The notes under the pieces were generated by a model. The model saw only the letters and a program-made list of their open reading frames with translations, was not told the origin of the DNA and ran no database searches. Source: Mixophyes australis (lineage: Eukaryota > Chordata > Amphibia > Anura > Limnodynastidae). From it: 64,000 bases of DNA. Below are positions 1 to 13,500 of the stretch, one piece after another; the stretch's first letter is position 1, and each line of letters starts with the position of its first letter. A program made the position numbers and the translations under genes. The stretch spans positions 1,612,001 through 1,676,000 of the forward strand of contig JAVHZZ010000016.1 of NCBI GenBank assembly GCA_036250195.1, in the 5' to 3' direction.

Positions 1-587
1 TGAATCATGAATTGAATCATGAATCATGAATCGAATCATGAATCTTGAATCATGAATCTCGAATCATAAATTGAATCATGAATCATGAATCGAATCATGA
101 ATCATAAATCATGAATCATGAATTGAATCATGAATCATGAATCATGAATTCAATCATTAATCATGAATTGAATCATGAATCATGAATTGAATCATCAATC
201 ATGAATCATGAATCAAATCATGAATCATGAATTGAATCATGAATCGAATCATAAATCATGAATCATGAATCGAATCATAAATCATGAATTGAATCATAAA
301 TCATGAATTGAATCATGAATCATGAATCATGAATCATGAATTAAATAATGAATTATGAATCATGAATCATGAATCGAATCATGAATCATGAATCGAATCA
401 TGAATCATGAATTGAAACATGAATCATGAATTGAATCATGAATCATGACTCATGAACTGATTTAAGAATCATGAATCGAATCATGAATCATGAATCATGA
501 ATAATGAATCGAATCATGAATCATGAATTGAATCATGAATTATGAATAGAAACACGAATCATGAAATGAATCATGAATCATGAAACG
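1..587 (+). repeat. Partial left-domain unit, third copy of a segment seen at 7.5 and 12.1 kb
   Basis: The word ATTCAATCATTAA starts at 148 here, at 7626 and at 12197. The sequence from about position 54 can be followed in the other two copies with offsets of 7478 and then 12049. Around 240-350 this copy lacks a 135-base duplicate present near 7711-7980 and one heptamer, after which the offset to the second copy becomes 7620. The window therefore begins inside a higher-order unit, and the array continues to the left. Confidence 0.85.
446..452. other. Perfect TGACTCA (AP-1/GCN4-type) heptamer, recurrent
   Basis: The array unit TGAATCA differs from the bZIP consensus TGA(C/G)TCA only at the central base. 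A perfect TGACTCA occurs at 446, 8066, 12637, 18679, 33699, 42556, 45833, 49384, 53131, 59464 and 62185; TGAGTCA occurs at 30291 and 36221. The positions from 18679 on lie in one recurring context (GATTTGAATCATGACTCATG). The sequence match is seen; binding by any factor is speculation, and single-base mutation of the repeat explains the origin. Confidence 0.6.
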
Positions 588-1977
588 AATCATAATCATT
601 AATCATGAATCGAATCATGAATCATGAATTGAATCATGAATCATGAATTGAATCATAAATCATGAATTGAATCATGAATCATGAATCATGAATCGAATCA
701 TGAATCATGAATTGAATCATGAATCATGAATTGAATCATGAATTATGAATCGAAACACGAATCATGAATTGAATCATGAATCATGAATCATGAAATGAAT
801 CATGAATCAAGAAACGAATCATAAATCATTAATCATGAATCGAATCATGAATCATGAATTGAATCATGAATCATGAATTGAATCATAAATCATGAATTGA
901 ATCATGAATCATGAATTGAATCATGATTTGAATCATGAATCATGAATCGAATCATGAATCATGAATCATGAATCATGAATCGAATCAGGAATCATGAATC
1001 GAATCATGAATCATGAATTATGAATCGAATCATGAATCATGAATCATGAATTGAATCATGAATCATGAATCATAAATCATGAATTGAATCATGAATCGAA
1101 TCATGAATCATGAATCATGAATTGAATCATGAATCATGAATCGAATCATGAATCTCGAATTATGAATCTCGAATCATGAATTGAATCATGAATCATGAAT
1201 CGAATCATGAATCATGAATTGAATCATGAATCATGAATCATGAATCATGAATTGAAACATGAATCATGAATCATGAATCATGAATTGAATCATGAATCAT
1301 GAATTGAATCATGAATCATTAATCAAATCATGAATCATGAATTAAATCATGAATAATAAATCATGAATCTAATCATGAATCATGAATCATGAATCATGAA
1401 TCGAATCATGAATCATGAATTGAATCATAAATCATGAATTGAATCATGAATCATGAATCATGAATCATGAATTAAATAATGAATTATGAATCATGAATCA
1501 TGAAACGAATCATGAATCATGAATCGAATCATGAATCATGAATTGAAACATGAATCATGAATTGAATCATGAATCATGAATCATGAAATTATTTAAGAAT
1601 CATGAATCGAATCATGAATTATGAATCATGAATAATAAATCAAATCATAAATCATGAATTGAATCATGAATTATGAATAGAAACACGAATCATGAAATGA
1701 ATCATGAATCATGAAACGAATCATAATCATTAATCATGAATCGAATCATGAATCATGAATTGAATCATGAATCATGAATTGAATCATAAATCATGAATTG
1801 AATCATGAATCATGAATCATGAATCATGAATCGAATCATGAATCATGAATCAAGAATTAAATCATGAATCATGAATCATGAATCATGAATTGAATCATGA
1901 ATCGAATCATGAATCATGAATCATGAATCGAATCATGAATCATGAATCGAATCATGAATCTCGAATCATGAATTGAA

Positions 1978-1997
1978 TCATGATTCATGAATCATGA
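1978..1997. other. 20-base perfect palindrome, recurrent
   Basis: TCATGATTCATGAATCATGA reads the same on both strands. It exists because one heptamer is GATTCAT instead of GAATCAT, which makes that unit look inverted. The same 20 bases start at 4669, 9238, 13951, 18508, 23058, 32171, 42333, 49161, 52281, 52908, 55943, 56570, 57592, 58614 and 59241. It always follows GAATCTCGAATCATGAATTG. Weakened versions with a following GAATTG lie near 33464 and 45583. As a 20-base palindrome in AT-rich DNA it could fold into a small hairpin; any function is unproven. Confidence 0.88.
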
Positions 1998-2033
1998 ATC
2001 GAATCATGAATCAAGAATCATGAATCAAATCAT

Positions 2034-2045
2034 AATTCATGAATT
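2034..2045. other. 12-base palindrome AATTCATGAATT, recurrent
   Basis: This arises where CATAATTCATGAATTG occurs, a few dozen bases after the 20-base palindrome in most higher-order units (for example near 4725, 9294, 14080, 18550, 33590, 45700 and 53040). It is a sequence-level palindrome only. The neighbouring AATCAAATC word is linked to it in almost every copy, so it serves as a marker of this sub-block. Confidence 0.75.
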
Positions 2046-3120
2046 GAATCATGAATCATGAATTGAATCATGAATCATGAAACGAATCATAAATCATTAA
2101 TCATGAATCGAATCATGAATCATGAATTGAATCATGAATCATGAATTGAATCATAAATCATGAATTGAATCATGAATCATGAATTGAATCATGATTTGAA
2201 TCATGATTTGAATCATGAATCATGAATCATGAATCATGAATCAAATCATGAATTATGAATCATGAATTGAATCATGAATCATGAATCATGAATATAATCA
2301 TGAATCGAATCATGAATCATGAATCATGAATTGAATCATGAATCATGAATCATGAATTGAATCATGAATCATAAATCATGAATTGAATCATGAATCATAA
2401 ATCGAATCATGAATTAAATAATGAATCATGAATCATGAATTGAATCATGAATCATGAATCGAATCATGAATCATGAATCGAATCATGAATCATGAAATGA
2501 ATCATGAATCATAAATCATCAATTGAATCATAAATCATGAATCGAATCATGAATTAAATAATGAATCATGAATCATGAATTGAATCATGAATCATAAATC
2601 GAATCATGAATCATGAATCATGAATCATGAATCATGAATTGAATCATAAATTGAATCATAAATCATAAATCATGAATTGAATCATGAATCATGAATCGAA
2701 TCATGAATCATGAATTGAATCATGAATCATGAACTGAATCATGAATCATGAATCATGAATCATGAATTGAATCATGAATTATAAATCATGAATCATGAAT
2801 CAAATCATGAATCATGAATCGAAACATGAATCATGAATTGAATCATGAATCATGAATCATGAAATGAATCAAGAATCATGAATCGAATTATGAATCATGA
2901 ATCATGAATAATGAATCGAATCATAAATCATGAATCGAATCATGAATAATGAATCATAAATTGAATCATCAATCATGAATCATGAATTAAATCATGAATC
3001 GAATCATGTATCATGAATTGAATCATGAATCATGAATCGAATCATGAATCTCGAATCATGAATTGAATCATGAATCATAAATTGAATCATGAATTGAATC
3101 ATAAATCATGAATCATGAAT

Positions 3121-3278
3121 CATGAATCATGAATCATGAATTGAATCATAAATTGAATCATAAATCATAAATCATGAATTGAATCATGAATCATGAATCG
3201 AATCATGAATCATGAATTGAATCATGAATCATGAACTGAATCATGAATCATGAATCATGAATCATGAATTGAATCATG
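3121..3278 (+). repeat. Junction segment between the two 2.5-kb blocks
   Basis: This stretch separates the duplicated blocks. It is not new sequence: it carries the run of CATAAATT/CATAAATC units and the GAACTGAATC word found around 2620-2780, so it looks like a further copy of that interval. The first block is left at 3120, where the second block and the later copy at 10381 instead continue with TGAATCATG. This suggests that the duplication breakpoint joined two misaligned positions of the same higher-order unit. Confidence 0.7.
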
Positions 3279-5811
3279 AATCATAATCATTAATCATGAA
3301 TCGAATCATGAATCATGAATTGAATCATGAATCATGAATTGAATCATAAATCATGAATTGAATCATGAATCATGAATCATGAATCGAATCATGAATCATG
3401 AATTGAATCATGAATCATGAATTGAATCATGAATTATGAATCGAAACACGAATCATGAATTGAATCATGAATCATGAATCATGAAATGAATCATGAATCA
3501 AGAAACGAATCATAAATCATTAATCATGAATCGAATCATGAATCATGAATTGAATCATGAATCATGAATTGAATCATAAATCATGAATTGAATCATGAAT
3601 CATGAATTGAATCATGATTTGAATCATGAATCATGAATCGAATCATGAATCATGAATCATGAATCATGAATCGAATCAGGAATCATGAATCGAATCATGA
3701 ATCATGAATTATGAATCGAATCATGAATCATGAATCATGAATTGAATCATGAATCATGAATCATAAATCATGAATTGAATCATGAATCGAATCATGAATC
3801 ATGAATCATGAATTGAATCATGAATCATGAATCGAATCATGAATCTCGAATTATGAATCTCGAATCATGAATTGAATCATGAATCATGAATCGAATCATG
3901 AATCATGAATTGAATCATGAATCATGAATCATGAATCATGAATTGAAACATGAATCATGAATCATGAATCATGAATTGAATCATGAATCATGAATTGAAT
4001 CATGAATCATTAATCAAATCATGAATCATGAATTAAATCATGAATAATAAATCATGAATCTAATCATGAATCATGAATCATGAATCATGAATCGAATCAT
4101 GAATCATGAATTGAATCATAAATCATGAATTGAATCATGAATCATGAATCATGAATCATGAATTAAATAATGAATTATGAATCATGAATCATGAAACGAA
4201 TCATGAATCATGAATCGAATCATGAATCATGAATTGAAACATGAATCATGAATTGAATCATGAATCATGAATCATGAAATTATTTAAGAATCATGAATCG
4301 AATCATGAATTATGAATCATGAATAATAAATCAAATCATAAATCATGAATTGAATCATGAATTATGAATAGAAACACGAATCATGAAATGAATCATGAAT
4401 CATGAAACGAATCATAATCATTAATCATGAATCGAATCATGAATCATGAATTGAATCATGAATCATGAATTGAATCATAAATCATGAATTGAATCATGAA
4501 TCATGAATCATGAATCATGAATCGAATCATGAATCATGAATCAAGAATTAAATCATGAATCATGAATCATGAATCATGAATTGAATCATGAATCGAATCA
4601 TGAATCATGAATCATGAATCGAATCATGAATCATGAATCGAATCATGAATCTCGAATCATGAATTGAATCATGATTCATGAATCATGAATCGAATCATGA
4701 ATCAAGAATCATGAATCAAATCATAATTCATGAATTGAATCATGAATCATGAATTGAATCATGAATCATGAAACGAATCATAAATCATTAATCATGAATC
4801 GAATCATGAATCATGAATTGAATCATGAATCATGAATTGAATCATAAATCATGAATTGAATCATGAATCATGAATTGAATCATGATTTGAATCATGATTT
4901 GAATCATGAATCATGAATCATGAATCATGAATCAAATCATGAATTATGAATCATGAATTGAATCATGAATCATGAATCATGAATATAATCATGAATCGAA
5001 TCATGAATCATGAATCATGAATTGAATCATGAATCATGAATCATGAATTGAATCATGAATCATAAATCATGAATTGAATCATGAATCATAAATCGAATCA
5101 TGAATTAAATAATGAATCATGAATCATGAATTGAATCATGAATCATGAATCGAATCATGAATCATGAATCGAATCATGAATCATGAAATGAATCATGAAT
5201 CATAAATCATCAATTGAATCATAAATCATGAATCGAATCATGAATTAAATAATGAATCATGAATCATGAATTGAATCATGAATCATAAATCGAATCATGA
5301 ATCATGAATCATGAATCATGAATCATGAATTGAATCATAAATTGAATCATAAATCATAAATCATGAATTGAATCATGAATCAGGAATCGAATCATGAATC
5401 ATGAATTGAATCATGAATCATGAACTGAATCATGAATCATGAATCATGAATCATGAATTGAATCATGAATTATAAATCATGAATCATGAATCAAATCATG
5501 AATCATGAATCGAAACATGAATCATGAATTGAATCATGAATCATGAATCATGAAATGAATCAAGAATCATGAATCGAATTATGAATCATGAATCATGAAT
5601 AATGAATCGAATCATAAATCATGAATCGAATCATGAATAATGAATCATAAATTGAATCATCAATCATGAATCATGAATTAAATCATGAATCGAATCATGT
5701 ATCATGAATTGAATCATGAATCATGAATCGAATCATGAATCTCGAATCATGAATTGAATCATGAATCATAAATTGAATCATGAATTGAATCATAAATCAT
5801 GAATCATGAAT
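3279..5811 (+). repeat. 2.5-kb block, second member of the near-identical pair
   Basis: This is a copy of 588-3120 at an offset of 2691. The left breakpoint is visible just before 3279: the first copy has GAAACGAATCATAATC, this one has a normal GAATCAT before CATAATC. From about 4121 to beyond 5811 the sequence is repeated again at 8690 onwards with an offset of 4569, and continues in step to about 7.9 kb versus 12.5 kb. The second member, not the first, therefore carries the standard right-hand continuation of the higher-order unit. Confidence 0.88.
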
Positions 5812-5976
5812 TGAATCATGAATCATAAATCGAATCATGAATCATGAATTGAATCATGAATCATGAATCATGAATCGAATCATGAATCATGAATCATGAA
5901 TCGAGTCATGAATCATGAATCGAATCATGAAACATGAATTGAATCATGAATCATGATTTGAATCATAATCCATGAA

Positions 5977-8900
5977 TTGCATCATGAATCATGAATTGAA
6001 TCATGAATCATTAATCATGAATTGAATCATGAAGTGAATCATGAATCATGAATCATGAATTGAATCATGAATCGAATCATGAATCTCGAATCATGAATTG
6101 AATCATGAATCATGAATTGAATCATGAATTGTTCAATAAATCATGAATCATGAATCATAAATCGAATCATGAATCATGAATCGAATCATGAATCATGAAT
6201 CATGAATTGAATCATGAATCATGAATTGAATCATGAATCATGAATTGAATCATGAATCATGAATCGAATCATGAATCATGAATTGAATCATGAATCATGA
6301 ATCATGAATCATGAATTGAATCATGAATCATGAATCATGAATTGAATCATGAATCATGAATCGAATCATGAATCATGAATCGAATCATGAATCATGAATC
6401 ATGAATCATGAATTGAATCATGAATCATGAATTGAATCATGAAACATGAATCATGAATTGAATCATGAATTATGAATCATGAATCATGAATTGAATCATG
6501 AATCATGAATCATGAATCATGAATTGAATCATGAATCATGAATTGAATCATGAAACATGAATCATGAATTGAATCATGAATTATGAATCATGAATCATGA
6601 ATTGAATCATGAATCATGAATCGAATCATGAATCATGAATCGAATCATGAATCATGAATCGAATCATGAATCATGAATCATGAATCATGAATCATGAATC
6701 GAATCATGAATCATGAATTGAATCATGAATCATGAATTGAATCATGAAACATGAATCATGAATTGAATCATGAATTATGAATCATGAATCATGAATCGAA
6801 TCATGAATCATGAATCGAATCATGAATCATGAAATGAATCATGAATTGAATCATGAATCATGAATTGAATAATGAAACATGAATCATGAATTGAATCATG
6901 AATCATGAATCGAATCATGAATCATGAATCATGAATTGAATCATGAATTGAATCATGAATTGAATCATGAATCATGAATTGAATCATGAATCAAATCATG
7001 AATTATGAATCATGAATCGAATCATGAATCATGAATTGAATCATGAATCATGAATTGAATCATGAATCATGAATCATAAATCGAATAATGAATTATGAAT
7101 CATGAATCATGAATGGAATCATGAATCATGAATAATGAATTGAATCATGAATCATGAATCATGAATCATGAATTGAATCATGAATCGAATCATGAATCAT
7201 GAATCATGAATTGAATCATGAATCATGAATCGAATCATGAATCATGAATCATGAATTGAATCATGATTCATGAATTTAATCATGAATCATGAATCATAAA
7301 TCATGAATCATGAATCATGAATCGAATCATGAATCATGAATTGAATCATGAATCATGAATCATGAATCGAATCATGAATCATGAATTATGAATTGAATCA
7401 TGAATCATGAATCATGAATTGAATCATGAATCATGAATCATAAATCTTGAATTGAATCATGAATTGAATCATGAATCATGAATCATGAATTGAATCATGA
7501 ATCATGAATCGAATCATGAATCTCGAATCATGAATCTCGAATCATAAATTGAATCATGAATCATGAATCGAATCATGAATCATAAATCATGAATCATGAA
7601 TTGAATCATGAATCATGAATCATGAATTCAATCATTAATCATGAATTGAATCATGAATCATGAATTGAATCATGAATCATGAATCATGAATCAAATCATG
7701 AATCATGAATTGAATCATGAATCGAATCATAAATCATGAATCATGAATCATGAATCGAATCATAAATCATGAATTGAATCATAAATCATGAATTGAATCA
7801 TGAATCATGAATCATGAATCATGAATTAAATCATGAATCATGAATTGAATCATGAATCGAATCATAAATCATGAATCATGAATCATGAATCGAATCATAA
7901 ATCATGAATTGAATCATAAATCATGAATTGAATCATGAATCATGAATCATGAATCATGAATTAAATAATGAATTATGAATCATGAATCATGAATCGAATC
8001 ATGAATCATGAATCGAATCATGAATCATGAATTGAAACATGAATCATGAATTGAATCATGAATCATGACTCATGAACTGATTTAAGAATCATGAATCGAA
8101 TCATGAATCATGAATCATGAATAATGAATCGAATCATGAATCATGAATTGAATCATGAATTATGAATAGAAACACGAATCATGAAATGAATCATGAATCA
8201 TGAAACGAATCATAATCATTAATCATGAATCGAATCATGAATCATGAATTGAATCATGAATCATGAATTGAATCATAAATCATGAATTGAATCATGAATC
8301 ATGAATCATGAATCGAATCATGAATCATGAATTGAATCATGAATCATGAATTGAATCATGAATTATGAATCGAAACACGAATCATGAATTGAATCATGAA
8401 TCATGAATCATGAAATGAATCATGAATCAAGAAACGAATCATAAATCATTAATCATGAATCGAATCATGAATCATGAATTGAATCATGAATCATGAATTG
8501 AATCATAAATCATGAATTGAATCATGAATCATGAATCGAATCATGAATCTCGAATCATGAATCTCGAATCATGAATTGAATCATGAATCATGAATCGAAT
8601 CATGAATCATGAATTGAATCATGAATCATGAATCATGAATCATGAATTGAATCATGAATCATGAATCATGAATCATGAATTGAATCATGAATCATGAATT
8701 GAATCATGAATCATGAATCATGAATCATGAATTAAATAATGAATTATGAATCATGAATCATGAAACGAATCATGAATCATGAATCGAATCATGAATCATG
8801 AATTGAAACATGAATCATGAATTGAATCATGAATCATGAATCATGAAATTATTTAAGAATCATGAATCGAATCATGAATTATGAATCATGAATAATAAAT

Positions 8901-10545
8901 CAAATCATAAATCATGAATTGAATCATGAATTATGAATAGAAACACGAATCATGAAATGAATCATGAATCATGAAACGAATCATAATCATTAATCATGAA
9001 TCGAATCATGAATCATGAATTGAATCATGAATCATGAATTGAATCATAAATCATGAATTGAATCATGAATCATGAATCATGAATCATGAATCGAATCATG
9101 AATCATGAATCAAGAATTAAATCATGAATCATGAATCATGAATCATGAATTGAATCATGAATCGAATCATGAATCATGAATCATGAATCGAATCATGAAT
9201 CATGAATCGAATCATGAATCTCGAATCATGAATTGAATCATGATTCATGAATCATGAATCGAATCATGAATCAAGAATCATGAATCAAATCATAATTCAT
9301 GAATTGAATCATGAATCATGAATTGAATCATGAATCATGAAACGAATCATAAATCATTAATCATGAATCGAATCATGAATCATGAATTGAATCATGAATC
9401 ATGAATTGAATCATAAATCATGAATTGAATCATGAATCATGAATTGAATCATGATTTGAATCATGATTTGAATCATGAATCATGAATCATGAATCATGAA
9501 TCAAATCATGAATTATGAATCATGAATTGAATCATGAATCATGAATCATGAATATAATCATGAATCGAATCATGAATCATGAATCATGAATTGAATCATG
9601 AATCATGAATCATGAATTGAATCATGAATCATAAATCATGAATTGAATCATGAATCATAAATCGAATCATGAATTAAATAATGAATCATGAATCATGAAT
9701 TGAATCATGAATCATGAATCGAATCATGAATCATGAATCGAATCATGAATCATGAAATGAATCATGAATCATAAATCATCAATTGAATCATAAATCATGA
9801 ATCGAATCATGAATTAAATAATGAATCATGAATCATGAATTGAATCATGAATCATAAATCGAATCATGAATCATGAATCATGAATCATGAATCATGAATT
9901 GAATCATAAATTGAATCATAAATCATAAATCATGAATTGAATCATGAATCATGAATCGAATCATGAATCATGAATTGAATCATGAATCATGAACTGAATC
10001 ATGAATCATGAATCATGAATCATGAATTGAATCATGAATTATAAATCATGAATCATGAATCAAATCATGAATCATGAATCGAAACATGAATCATGAATTG
10101 AATCATGAATCATGAATCATGAAATGAATCAAGAATCATGAATCGAATTATGAATCATGAATCATGAATAATGAATCGAATCATAAATCATGAATCGAAT
10201 CATGAATAATGAATCATAAATTGAATCATCAATCATGAATCATGAATTAATTCATGAATCGAATCATGTATCATGAATTGAATCATGAATCATGAATCGA
10301 ATCATGAATCTCGAATCATGAATTGAATCATGAATCATAAATTGAATCATGAATTGAATCATAAATCATGAATCATGAATTGAATCATGAATCATAAATC
10401 GAATCATGAATCATGAATTGAATCATGAATCATGAATCATGAATCGAATCATGAATCATGAATCATGAATCGAGTCATGAATCATGAATCGAATCATGAA
10501 ACATGAATTGAATCATGAATCATGATTTGAATCATAATCCATGAA
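5977..10545 (+). repeat. Left-domain higher-order unit, 4569 bases (marker to marker)
   Basis: The unit is defined here from one TTGCATC marker to the next. It contains TTGTTCAA at 6129, a form shared only with the next unit (10698); all later copies have TTGATCAA. It includes a second copy of the window's first 900 bases (starting near 7480), a 135-base internal duplication near 7711-7980, GAACTGATTT near 8075, AAATTATTTAAG at 8846 and the 20-base palindrome at 9238. Compared with the copy beginning at position 1 it lacks about 225 bases at 8535 and about 135 bases at 8690. Confidence 0.85.
7711..7980 (+). repeat. 135-base tandem duplication
   Basis: CGAATCATAAATC begins at 7723 and again at 7858, and the following inner CGAATCATAA lies 33 bases further in both (7756 and 7891). 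The surrounding text repeats with a 135-base step. The copy at the start of the window has only one such unit. The duplicate is present again near 12.28-12.55 kb, so it was copied along with the 4571-base step between those units. The exact edges are uncertain because the flanks are also repetitive. Confidence 0.75.
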
Positions 10546-13500
10546 TTGCATCATGAATCATGAATTGAATCATGAATCATTAATCATGAATTGAATCATG
10601 AAGTGAATCATGAATCATGAATCATGAATTGAATCATGAATCGAATCATGAATCTCGAATCATGAATTGAATCATGAATCATGAATTGAATCATGAATTG
10701 TTCAATAAATCATGAATCATGAATCATAAATCGAATCATGAATCATGAATCGAATCATGAATCATGAATCATGAATTGAATCATGAATCATGAATTGAAT
10801 CATGAATCATGAATTGAATCATGAATCATGAATCGAATCATGAATCATGAATTGAATCATGAATCATGAATCATGAATCATGAATTGAATCATGAATCAT
10901 GAATCATGAATTGAATCATGAATCATGAATCGAATCATGAATCATGAATCGAATCATGAATCATGAATCATGAATCATGAATCATGAATCATGAATCATG
11001 AATTGAATCATGAATCATGAATTGAATCATGAAACATGAATCATGAATTGAATCATGAATTATGAATCATGAATCATGAATTGAATCATGAATCATGAAT
11101 CATGAATCATGAATTGAATCATGAATCATGAATTGAATCATGAAACATGAATCATGAATTGAATCATGAATTATGAATCATGAATCATGAATTGAATCAT
11201 GAATCATGAATCGAATCATGAATCATGAATCGAATCATGAATCATGAATCATGAATCATGAATCATGAATCGAATCATGAATCATGAATTGAATCATGAA
11301 TCATGAATTGAATCATGAAACATGAATCATGAATTGAATCATGAATTATGAATCATGAATCATGAATCGAATCATGAATCATGAATCGAATCATGAATCA
11401 TGAAATGAATCATGAATTGAATCATGAATCATGAATTGAATAATGAAACATGAATCATGAATTGAATCATGAATCATGAATCGAATCATGAATCATGAAT
11501 CATGAATTGAATCATGAATTGAATCATGAATTGAATCATGAATCATGAATTGAATCATGAATCAAATCATGAATTATGAATCATGAATCGAATCATGAAT
11601 CATGAATTGAATCATGAATCATGAATTGAATCATGAATCATGAATCATAAATCGAATAATGAATTATGAATCATGAATCATGAATGGAATAATGAATCAT
11701 GAATAATGAATTGAATCATGAATCATGAATCATGAATCATGAATTGAATCATGAATCGAATCATGAATCATGAATCATGAATTGAATCATGAATCATGAA
11801 TCGAATCATGAATCATGAATCATGAATTGAATCATGATTCATGAATTTAATCATGAATCATGAATCATAAATCATGAATCATGAATCATGAATCGAATCA
11901 TGAATCATGAATTGAATCATGAATCATGAATCATGAATCGAATCATGAATCATGAATTATGAATTGAATCATGAATCATGAATCATGAATTGAATCATGA
12001 ATCATGAATCATAAATCTTGAATTGAATCATGAATTGAATCATGAATCATGAATCATGAATTGAATCATGAATCATGAATCGAATCATGAATCTCGAATC
12101 ATGAATCTCGAATCATAAATTGAATCATGAATCATGAATCGAATCATGAATCATAAATCATGAATCATGAATTGAATCATGAATCATGAATCATGAATTC
12201 AATCATTAATCATGAATTGAATCATGAATCATGAATTGAATCATGAATCATGAATCATGAATCAAATCATGAATCATGAATTGAATCATGAATCGAATCA
12301 TAAATCATGAATCATGAATCATGAATCGAATCATAAATCATGAATTGAATCATAAATCATGAATTGAATCATGAATCATGAATCATGAATCATGAATTAA
12401 ATCATGAATCATGAATTGAATCATGAATCGAATCATAAATCATGAATCATGAATCATGAATCGAATCATAAATCATGAATTGAATCATAAATCATGAATT
12501 GAATCATGAATCATGAATCATGAATCATGAATTAAATAATGAATTATGAATCATGAATCATGAATCGAATCATGAATCATGAATCGAATCATGAATCATG
12601 AATTGAAACATGAATCATGAATTGAATCATGAATCATGACTCATGAACTGATTTAAGAATCATGAATCGAATCATGAATCATGAATCATGAATAATGAAT
12701 CGAATCATGAATCATGAATTGAATCATGAATTATGAATAGAAACACGAATCATGAAATGAATCATGAATCATGAAACGAATCATAATCATTAATCATGAA
12801 TCGAATCATGAATCATGAATTGAATCATGAATCATGAATTGAATCATAAATCATGAATTGAATCATGAATCATGAATCATGAATCGAATCATGAATCATG
12901 AATTGAATCATGAATCATGAATTGAATCATGAATTATGAATCGAAACACGAATCATGAATTGAATCATGAATCATGAATCATGAAATGAATCATGAATCA
13001 AGAAACGAATCATAAATCATTAATCATGAATCGAATCATGAATCATGAATTGAATCATGAATCATGAATTGAATCATAAATCATGAATTGAATCATGAAT
13101 CATGAATCGAATCATGAATCTCGAATCATGAATCTCGAATCATGAATTGAATCATGAATCATGAATCGAATCATGAATCATGAATTGAATCATGAATCAT
13201 GAATCATGAATCATGAATTGAATCATGAATCATGAATCATGAATCATGAATTGAATCATGAATCATGAATTGAATCATGAATCATGAATCATTAATCAAA
13301 TCATGAATCATGAATTAAATCATGAATAATAAATCATGAATCTAATCATGAATCATGAATCATGAATCATGAATCATGAATCGAATCATGAATCATGAAT
13401 TGAATCATAAATCATGAATTGAATCATGAATCATGAATCATGAATCATGAATTAAATAATGAATTATGAATCATGAATCATGAAATGAATCATGAATCAT

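Larger units (their letters stand above)
588..3120 (+). repeat. 2.5-kb block, first member of a near-identical pair
   Basis: This block is repeated at 3279-5811 with a constant offset of 2691. Shared landmarks include CATAATCATT at 591 and 3282, CGAAACACG at 751 and 3442, AAATTATTTAAG at 1586 and 4277, and TAGAAACACG at 1678 and 4369. By eye I noticed only one substitution between the two (CATGAATC here, CAGGAATC with G at 5383 in the second). Most of the second half (from about 1430) also recurs at 8690-10380 with an offset of 7260. The pair is probably the youngest large duplication in the left domain. Confidence 0.9.

Noticed and set aside
453..475. Promoter or terminator near the TTTAAG words
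   Set aside because: TTTAAG is AT-rich and rare, but no conserved second element, T-run or stem lies beside it, and it only replaces a normal pentamer-heptamer junction. I see no support for a regulatory call.
1978..1997. True inverted heptamer insertion
   Set aside because: GATTCAT looks like a unit in the opposite orientation, but it differs from GAATCAT by one A-to-T change and the register is unbroken. A point mutation is the simpler explanation.
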